Of a DNA stretch of 19,450 nucleotides, positions 14,494 to 19,450 are shown in pieces (position 1 is the first letter of the stretch; the number at the start of each line of letters is the position of its first letter). Origin of the DNA: CAUZRD01 sp963582255 (GTDB taxonomy: Bacteria; Pseudomonadota; Alphaproteobacteria; Rhizobiales; TMED25); assembly GCA_963582255.1 (NCBI GenBank), contig CAUZRD010000021.1, forward strand, positions 1 to 19,450, given 5' to 3'. The notes beneath the pieces are model-generated. The model saw only the letters and a list, made by a program, of their open reading frames with translations, was not told the DNA's origin and did no database searches. Position numbers and translations under genes: made by a program.

Positions 14494-16038
14494 ATGGCCC
14501 GAGTGATCATTGCATTTCTCATTGTCCTAGCACTCGCTGCTAGCGCAGCTTGGCTAGCAGATCAGCCAGGTCATATCATTATAGAGATGGCTGGCTATGA
14601 GATCGCCGCGAGCTTGTTCGTCGCTGGTCTCACACTGCTCCTATTTGCCGGCATTATAATCTTTCTCTGGCTAACCTATCGCTGGATCGTTGATGCACCA
14701 TTGATTATCGGATCTTATTTTCGCAATCGAAAAAGGCGGCGTGGATTTGAGGCCCTGTCGCGCGGTCTGGTAGCTGCCGCTGCCGGTGACGGAATAACAG
14801 CTGCACGTGAAAGCTCAGCGGCGAATAAACAGCTGGCAAACACGCCCCTGTCTTTGCTGTTAAAGGTTCAAATAGCCCAATTGCGCGGCAAGGACGCAGA
14901 AGCCAAAGAAACCTTCCAAGCTATGTTGGAAAATGAACAGACTGAGGGTCTTGGCCTACGCGGATTATTCATGTTAGCTCGCGATGAAAATGACAGCGAG
15001 ACAGCGCATCAATATGCCCAACGGGCGCTTAAGCGTCCGGCACAAAATCCATGGGCGAGTGAGGCTTTATTCGAGTTACAATCCTCACAGCGCAACTGGC
15101 TAGGCGCACTTAAGACCCTCGAAGCGCGCAGGCGCCACCGGCAAATCGACCGCTCAGTAGCAAATCGGCTGGCTGCGGTTTTGCGCACGGCCCGCGCGCT
15201 TGAAACGTTGGACACCGACCCTGCCACAGCCCTTGATGATGCGCTTGAAGCCCATCATCTTGAACCTGAATTTGTGCCCGCAGCCGCAACTGCCGCCCAC
15301 CTCCTTGCCGAAAAAGGAGAGGCAGGAAGAGCTGCGCGCATTCTCGAGAAAACCTGGCGCATCAACCCACACCCTGAGCTTGCAACACTTTATTGCCATG
15401 TGCATCCAGGAGATTCAGCGCGTGAGCGTCTGAACCGCGCAAAAACCCTGGCTGCTCGAAATGCCAACCACAAAGAAGGTGCAATCTCTATCGCCAAAGC
15501 GGCGCTTGAGGCACGTGAATTTAATGGCGCCCGCGCGGCATTGGATAAGCTACCAGAACATCAGATAAGTCAGAGAGTTTGTTTGCTGATGGCTGAAATT
15601 GAAAATGCTGAAAATGGTGATCTTGGCCGGGTGCGTGGCTGGCTAACCCGGGCGGTAAACGCGCCGCGCGATCCGGTCTGGATTGCTGACGGACATGTAT
15701 CAAATTCCTGGTTACCTATTTCACCCGTGACTGGAAAACTCGATGCCTTCAAGTGGCGCGTGATGGTTGAGGGAGCTTTGCCCGACATCGAAACTACATC
15801 ACTGATCGCAGACCCCATACGCGAAGTTGACAACACAAAAATTGACTCTCAACTGATCCCCGAGGGCGATGAGCAAAAAGAGGACAGTCATGAGTCAGCT
15901 AGACCTGATGAAATAACATCGCCTCCGAATGTAGCCAGTGAGACGCTCATTCCCCACCCTCCTGATGATCCAGGCGTCAGCGGTGGTGATAGCGATTTCG
16001 ATGAAAATCCAATTACCACGACCAAATCAACCATTTGA
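14494..16038 (+). CDS. hemY: HemY-like TPR inner-membrane protein
   Basis: The proteobacterial HemY protein (not protoporphyrinogen oxidase) is an inner-membrane TPR protein encoded with hemC and hemD; its exact role in haem synthesis is not known. Two membrane spans open the protein (IIAFLIVLALAASAAWL, then ASLFVAGLTLLLFAGIIIFL), followed by YFRNRKRRRGFEALSRGLVA, a family hallmark. Helical TPR-like repeats fill about residues 75-400 (for example GLGLRGLFMLARDENDSETA and AAHLLAEKGEAGRAARILEK), then WVTR-type ending GRVRGWLTRAVNAPRDPVW. The last 110 or so residues are an acidic, Pro/Ser-rich tail without fold. I chose ATG 14494 (514 residues) because the span begins there and GGTGGA lies upstream; the in-frame ATG at 14461 would overlap mic60 by 26 bases and has no ribosome site. 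Confidence 0.88.
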   Translation: MARVIIAFLIVLALAASAAWLADQPGHIIIEMAGYEIAASLFVAGLTLLLFAGIIIFLWLTYRWIVDAPLIIGSYFRNRKRRRGFEALSRGLVAAAAGDGITAARESSAANKQLANTPLSLLLKVQIAQLRGKDAEAKETFQAMLENEQTEGLGLRGLFMLARDENDSETAHQYAQRALKRPAQNPWASEALFELQSSQRNWLGALKTLEARRRHRQIDRSVANRLAAVLRTARALETLDTDPATALDDALEAHHLEPEFVPAAATAAHLLAEKGEAGRAARILEKTWRINPHPELATLYCHVHPGDSARERLNRAKTLAARNANHKEGAISIAKAALEAREFNGARAALDKLPEHQISQRVCLLMAEIENAENGDLGRVRGWLTRAVNAPRDPVWIADGHVSNSWLPISPVTGKLDAFKWRVMVEGALPDIETTSLIADPIREVDNTKIDSQLIPEGDEQKEDSHESARPDEITSPPNVASETLIPHPPDDPGVSGGDSDFDENPITTTKSTI

Positions 16039-16187
16039 CCAAAAACATACCCAATATCTAAGATCCGGAGAATAGCCGCATAGTACGCATTTCGATTGCC
16101 GCATTGCAGCAATACAGCTAAAAGATGCCGATAAGATTTTCTGTTGTGCTATTAAAATTTCTTAATCGGACGGTACCGCTCATCAGT

Positions 16188-16232
16188 AAGTAGAACTCAG
16201 TTGGCAGAATATCTCATTAGTAACTATCGGTT
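16188..16232 (+). pseudogene. Degenerate tRNA-Thr-like remnant (D arm and anticodon arm)
   Basis: CTCAGTTGGCAGA (16197-16209) is identical to the D-arm region of the intact tRNA-Thr at 16321, and the alignment continues through the anticodon arm: CATTAGTAA against CATTCGTAA, then CTATCGG. By eye about 28 of 35 positions match. The anticodon position would read AGT, also a threonine anticodon, but the anticodon stem no longer pairs, the acceptor stem is not recognisable and there is no T arm. It lies about 120 bp before the intact gene, so it looks like a decayed tandem copy. Confidence 0.55.
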
Positions 16233-16320
16233 TTAATATGAGAACATCATTTAATGCCAACGAGTTAACCGTTAAAAATTTGGATCGAAGAGCCTCAAAA
16301 GGCGCTCGAAACAATGGTAT

Positions 16321-16396
16321 GCCGCATTAGCTCAGTTGGCAGAGCACATCATTCGTAATGATGGGGTCGGGTGTTCGAGTCACCCATGCGGCACCA
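16321..16396 (+). tRNA. tRNA-Thr (anticodon CGT)
   Basis: A complete cloverleaf of 76 bases: acceptor GCCGCAT pairing with ATGCGGC, D arm GCTC/GAGC around AGTTGGCA, anticodon stem CATCA/TGATG with loop TTCGTAA (anticodon CGT, reads ACG), variable loop GGGTC, T arm GGGTG/CACCC with loop TTCGAGT, then discriminator A and an encoded CCA. No terminator or attachment-site repeat is visible after it. Confidence 0.97.
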
Positions 16397-16581
16397 CCCC
16401 ACTTATGATATTTGTTCTAGTTAACTTTCAATTTGGGTGGGCGTTGAGCTTCCTGTGGGAACTTGAACCAATAGAGGTAAGTCCTCTTACGGTATAGAAT
16501 CAATATTACGTCCCTAAACATAATCCCCTCACTGGATGTCTTCTTGAAAATAGCCGCGCTTTAACCCTCACATTAGGCGTA

Positions 16582-17805
16582 TTACTTATGCGGGTGCGAA
16601 CTAGGAATTCGGGCGACCGAAAATTTAAACGCAGCGCTCAGTATTGCTCCAACCAACCCGGTTCCAACCAAAGTTACTGATAGACCAAATAGGTCGGTCA
16701 GACTACCAAGAACAATCGCGCCCGTCGCCGAGCCTCCAATACCCATGATCATCCATAGACTCATCACACGGCTACGATAAACGTCATCGAGTTGGAGATG
16801 AATTGCCGATTGCATGCTGATTCCTACCATAGTCCCAGAAAACCCAACGACCGACGTGACGGCGAGAGCGGCGATCCAGCTATCTATCAAGCCAAGCATC
16901 ATGACGGCAAAAAACCCTATATAGACGGTTATGTGGGCGTGAAGGGGAATCTGTAGATCGGAGGAATCTGTTCGACGCATGGCGATAGCAACTGAGGCAA
17001 CGAGTGCTCCTCCTCCACCAGCCGCCACCATGTGACCAAGACCCTGGGCGCCACGCTGAAACACACCATCGGCAATCACCGGTAAAATCTCCATAACGCC
17101 GCGCACGGCGCATGATGACAGGCCGGTTAGAATCATACCTTCCCGGATGATTGGCCGGGCGGCGGCATGCCGGGCACCGTCGACTAGCTCGACAAAAAAG
17201 GGTTCCCGCTTGGCATCAGAAAACTGCCGCTCACGCAATACAAGAAACCGCAATGCTAACAGAATTGGCAATGTCATAGCTAAATTCATCAGGATCGCAG
17301 CGCCGGTTCCAAGAGTTGCGATCGTCATTCCCCCAATTGCTGGGCCGATCAGTCTTGCTGTGTTGAAAATGGTGGCATAAAGCGCCACAGCGTTAGGCAA
17401 CGAATCCTTGTCAACCGACAGCGGCACCAGGCTCATGCGAATAGTGCGATCAGCACTGTTGGTAAAACCGACTACCAGGGTGATGAAACCCAGCGACCAA
17501 ATCGTCAATGCTTCAGATGCATACAGGATGAACAGACTTAATATCGCAGCCGCTAAAATCCATTGCGTTGTCATCACCGCGCGGCGCAAATCAATGCGGT
17601 CCATAAGAACGCCAAACAACGGGCTTGAGACGATGACGGGTGCGAATAGACAAAACGACATAATACCTACCCAGGACGCAGATCCGGTAAGGTCCCAGCT
17701 CAGCCAGCCGATAATGATCCGGCTGATCCAGGCACCATTCAACGAGAAGAAGCTCCCAGCCAGGTAGATCTGGTAATTCTTACTGCGTAGCGCTGGAAGG
17801 TGCAT
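16582..17805 (-). CDS. Major facilitator superfamily transporter, MFS_3 / EntS-like exporter group
   Basis: A polytopic inner-membrane transporter of 407 residues with about 10-12 hydrophobic segments. The start FRSKNY-like run (LRSKNYQIYLAGSFFSLNGA), the loop 2-3 motif GVLMDRIDLRR, the paired LPNAVALYATIFNTARLIGP with AIGG, and YRSRVMSLWMIMGIGGSATG in the second half are typical of the MFS_3 group that includes the enterobactin exporter EntS. Members mostly export small molecules by proton exchange; the substrate here is unknown. The ATG has AAAGGA eight bases upstream. It is divergent from the decarboxylase-like gene across a 305-bp gap, and no siderophore genes are in sight. Confidence 0.88.
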   Translation of the reverse strand: MHLPALRSKNYQIYLAGSFFSLNGAWISRIIIGWLSWDLTGSASWVGIMSFCLFAPVIVSSPLFGVLMDRIDLRRAVMTTQWILAAAILSLFILYASEALTIWSLGFITLVVGFTNSADRTIRMSLVPLSVDKDSLPNAVALYATIFNTARLIGPAIGGMTIATLGTGAAILMNLAMTLPILLALRFLVLRERQFSDAKREPFFVELVDGARHAAARPIIREGMILTGLSSCAVRGVMEILPVIADGVFQRGAQGLGHMVAAGGGGALVASVAIAMRRTDSSDLQIPLHAHITVYIGFFAVMMLGLIDSWIAALAVTSVVGFSGTMVGISMQSAIHLQLDDVYRSRVMSLWMIMGIGGSATGAIVLGSLTDLFGLSVTLVGTGLVGAILSAAFKFSVARIPSSHPHK

Positions 17806-17832
17806 GTGGTCGGATCCTTTAGAATAACATTC

Positions 17833-17874
17833 AGGTCGGTTAGGTATGATTGTTCACAAAGCCTACCCGAACTT
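17833..17874. repeat. Imperfect inverted repeat in the MFS / decarboxylase-like divergent gap
   Basis: AGGTCGGTTAGG (17833-17844) and CCTACCCGAACTT (17862-17874) are complementary at ten of twelve positions with one bulge, around a 17-base spacer. It lies 28-69 bp upstream of the MFS start, where an operator or a 5'-leader hairpin could act. The rest of the 17806-18110 gap holds the candidate promoter at 18013-18041; I see no gene in it. Confidence 0.3.
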
Positions 17875-18012
17875 GATAAACCCTAAGCTATGTCTATCGG
17901 ACGCAAGAAGCTTATTCGGTATTTCTCAAAGGCGTAAGATATCTGGCAGATACTCCTGTGACCAAACCGGAACGGACCAAAATCTCCACTAAATTTAATT
18001 TGTGAGTATGCC

Positions 18013-18041
18013 TTACCCGAGATATGCGTTGATAATATAAT
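18013..18041 (+). promoter_or_regulatory. Candidate promoter of the decarboxylase-like gene
   Basis: A perfect TATAAT (18036-18041) lies 17 bases behind TTACCC (18013-18018; three of six to TTGACA). Transcription would start near 18048, giving a leader of about 63 bases before the ATG at 18111. The -10 box carries the call; the -35 box is weak. Confidence 0.4.
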
Positions 18042-18110
18042 CGTTGGCATCACAACACGGCAAGCACATCAGATAAAAGATGCGTCCCGGAAATTCATGG
18101 AATACGAAAG

Positions 18111-19085
18111 ATGGTAGGACTAAAAATCACCCTTGCCTGTTCACCAAGTGACAGATCACGCCCAGTACTTTCAGGAGAAGTTGAAATCGAGGGCTGCGAG
18201 GTTGAACTGCTGACGCGTCCAGCATCTGAGCTTCTAGCCAGCGCGGTAAGCGATAAAACCTTTGATGTAACCGAGATGTCGATGGCAAGCCATCTTGTGC
18301 TTACCGCGCGTGAGGTACCTGAATATGTAGCAATTCCAGTATTTCATTCGCGGGTGTTCCGACACTCGTCAATCTACATCAACACGGCAGCTGGCATCGC
18401 CAAACCAAGCGACCTCAAAGGCAAGAAGATTGGCGTTCAACAATACCAACAAACCGCGGCTTTATGGGTGCGCGGCATGCTCTCAGACGATTACGGCGTC
18501 GGTCCGGCGGATGTTACCTGGTGCACCGGCGGTCTTGAGAAGCCCGGTGGCGGTGAACGCGTTGCGATTAAACTTCCCGAGCACATCAAGGTCGTACCGA
18601 TCGAGCCCGATCAGACGCTCTCAGCCATGTTAGCCTCGGGCGAGATTGATGCATTGGTATCTCCGTTACAGCCAAGCGTCTTTGACACGCCATCAGTAGC
18701 GCGACTATTTCCTGATTATCGTACGGTCGAGCAGGCCTATTACCGACGCACGGGTTTTTTCCCGATAATGCATGGCATCGGCATCAGGAGAAGCCTGGCC
18801 GAGCGACATCCCTGGCTTGCCGGCGCCGTTTACAAGGCGTTCTGCGAAGCCCGGCGGCATGCGATTGATGACCTAGAATCGGTCGGCGTGCTACGCGTGT
18901 CACTGCCTTGGGTGCGTGCCGAGCTTGATGAAACGATCAAACTTATGGGGGGGGACATTTGGCCCTATGGCTTCGAGCCCAACCTGGCCGATCTCAAGGC
19001 CATGGCGCGCTATGCCCACGAGCAGGGGCTTGCAAACCGGGTGGTTGACCCGACCGAGCTATTCCACCCGGCGGTACTGTCATAG
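18111..19085 (+). CDS. 4,5-dihydroxyphthalate decarboxylase-like / periplasmic-binding-fold protein
   Basis: A 324-residue protein resembling the 4,5-dihydroxyphthalate decarboxylase (Pht5/PhtD) family, which shares the type-2 periplasmic-binding-protein fold of the NMT1/TauA kind. Visible marks: an N-terminal LKITLACSPSDRSRPVLSGE, FDVTEMSMASHL, AIPVFHSRVFRHSSIYIN, the hinge run KPSDLKGKKIGVQQYQQTAA, then GEIDALVSPLQPSVF and HGIGIRRSLAERHPWL. There is no signal peptide, which fits the cytoplasmic enzyme form rather than an ABC binding protein. True 4,5-dihydroxyphthalate activity is not shown; many members of the family act on other or unknown compounds. The start has only a weak GAAAG ribosome site. 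It is followed by a glutathione S-transferase gene on the same strand and is divergent from an MFS exporter; together these suggest metabolism of an organic acid or aromatic compound. Confidence 0.75.
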   Translation: MVGLKITLACSPSDRSRPVLSGEVEIEGCEVELLTRPASELLASAVSDKTFDVTEMSMASHLVLTAREVPEYVAIPVFHSRVFRHSSIYINTAAGIAKPSDLKGKKIGVQQYQQTAALWVRGMLSDDYGVGPADVTWCTGGLEKPGGGERVAIKLPEHIKVVPIEPDQTLSAMLASGEIDALVSPLQPSVFDTPSVARLFPDYRTVEQAYYRRTGFFPIMHGIGIRRSLAERHPWLAGAVYKAFCEARRHAIDDLESVGVLRVSLPWVRAELDETIKLMGGDIWPYGFEPNLADLKAMARYAHEQGLANRVVDPTELFHPAVLS

Positions 19086-19164
19086 AACTGATCACACCAG
19101 CGCAGACCTAGTCGGCACCGCCACCGAACAAACGTGCAGATAACGACACCACAAAGTTTCCTAA

Positions 19165-19183
19165 CGCACGGCGAGTGCGCTTT
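19165..19183 (+). terminator. Weak candidate terminator or hairpin after the decarboxylase-like gene
   Basis: CGCAC-GGCGA-GTGCG forms a five-pair GC-rich stem 79 bp past the stop, followed by C and TTT only. The T-run is too short for a confident intrinsic terminator, so the downstream GST gene may or may not be co-transcribed. Confidence 0.25.
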
Positions 19184-19216
19184 AGAAAACCTAACCCAAC
19201 AGGTGAGGCGAGCAAT

Positions 19217-19450
19217 ATGAGCACTTTACGATTATGGGGACGTGCAAACTCGGGCAATGTCCAAAAGCCGATGTGGCTCCTGGATGAAATTGGTATCAAC
19301 TATGAGCGCCTAAATGTCGGTGGTTCGTTTGGCGGCACTGATACGCGCGCATATTTGGCGATGAACCCAAATGCGCGCGTTCCGGTACTTGAAGATGGCG
19401 ATACCATCATCTGGGAGTCAAACACAATCGTGCGCTACCTCGCTGCGGTT
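19217..19450 (+). CDS. Glutathione S-transferase family protein, N-terminal part (cut by right edge)
   Basis: The first 78 residues of a GST: a thioredoxin-fold domain starting STLRLWGRANSGNVQKPMWL with the catalytic-loop Ser/Asn region, then the cis-Pro motif ARVPVLEDGD (Val-Pro) and the glutathione-gamma-glutamyl site ESNTIVRYLA. The reading frame is open to the last base of the window, so the C-terminal helical domain is missing only because of the edge. GAGGCGAGCAAT before the ATG gives a ribosome site eight bases away. GSTs conjugate or reduce electrophiles, and some act in ring-cleavage or dehalogenation pathways; the substrate is unknown. It lies 131 bp after the decarboxylase-like gene on the same strand. 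Confidence 0.85.
   Translation, partial: MSTLRLWGRANSGNVQKPMWLLDEIGINYERLNVGGSFGGTDTRAYLAMNPNARVPVLEDGDTIIWESNTIVRYLAAV

Noticed and set aside
16125..16193. 22-residue hydrophobic/basic ORF before the tRNA remnant
   Set aside because: Poor ribosome site, overlaps the tRNA-like remnant, and nothing supports expression.
16321..16396. tRNA-Thr as an integration attachment site for the right-hand genes
   Set aside because: No integrase and no repeat of the tRNA 3' end is visible downstream. The upstream remnant matches the 5' half, not the 3' end that integration would duplicate.
16473..16487. Hairpin AGAGG-TAAGT-CCTCT as a terminator for the MFS gene or tRNA
   Set aside because: Five-pair stem with no T-run on either strand.
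17890..17937. 15-residue basic peptide ORF in the MFS/decarboxylase gap
   Set aside because: No ribosome site and short enough to be chance.
1..19450. CRISPR arrays, insertion sequences, toxin-antitoxin or phage genes
   Set aside because: I looked for spaced direct repeats, transposase motifs, terminal inverted repeats and small paired ORFs and found none that hold up.

Overview
The window looks like chromosomal DNA of an alphaproteobacterium with a moderate GC content. The main pointers are a Mic60/mitofilin (COG4223) gene in an operon with hemC, hemD and hemY, a DUF1674 (SdhAF4-like) gene, and the purH / heparinase II/III / rsmB group, all arrangements typical of Alphaproteobacteria. A marine SAR116-like or Rhodospirillales-like host is my guess; no rRNA is present to settle it.

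Layout. 1-210: a decayed Sel1-repeat gene on the minus strand, running off the left edge. 228-5787, minus strand: rsmB, a heparinase II/III-like protein, a decayed reading frame that ends on an intrinsic terminator, then purH. 5923-8512, plus strand: tcuA-tcuB, a flavoprotein plus Fe-S/membrane electron-transfer pair, apparently inserted between rsmB and the DUF1674 gene. 8629-8832: the SdhAF4-like gene. 8929-11180, minus strand: tsaD, gpsA and a candidate 24-residue membrane protein. 11312-16038, plus strand: hemC-hemD-mic60-hemY. 16321-16396: tRNA-Thr(CGT), preceded by a broken tRNA-Thr-like copy. 16582-19450: an accessory-looking part with an MFS exporter (minus), a divergent 4,5-dihydroxyphthalate-decarboxylase-like protein (plus) and the start of a glutathione S-transferase gene cut by the right edge.

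How the genes work together. PurH finishes IMP synthesis; RsmB and TsaD modify rRNA and tRNA; GpsA makes glycerol-3-phosphate for phospholipids. HemC and HemD make uroporphyrinogen III; they share an operon with Mic60, the bacterial ancestor of the mitochondrial crista-junction protein, and with the TPR membrane protein HemY. TcuAB would oxidise a tricarboxylate such as tricarballylate and pass electrons to the quinone pool, but the transporter (tcuC) and regulator (tcuR) are not in the window. The last three genes suggest uptake, processing or export of a small organic or aromatic compound, with no substrate that the sequence fixes.

Most of the window is ordinary core genome. I see no defence system, CRISPR array, insertion sequence or phage gene. 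The observations most worth a second look are the two decaying reading frames, the small membrane ORF behind gpsA, the tRNA-Thr remnant and the tcuAB insertion.
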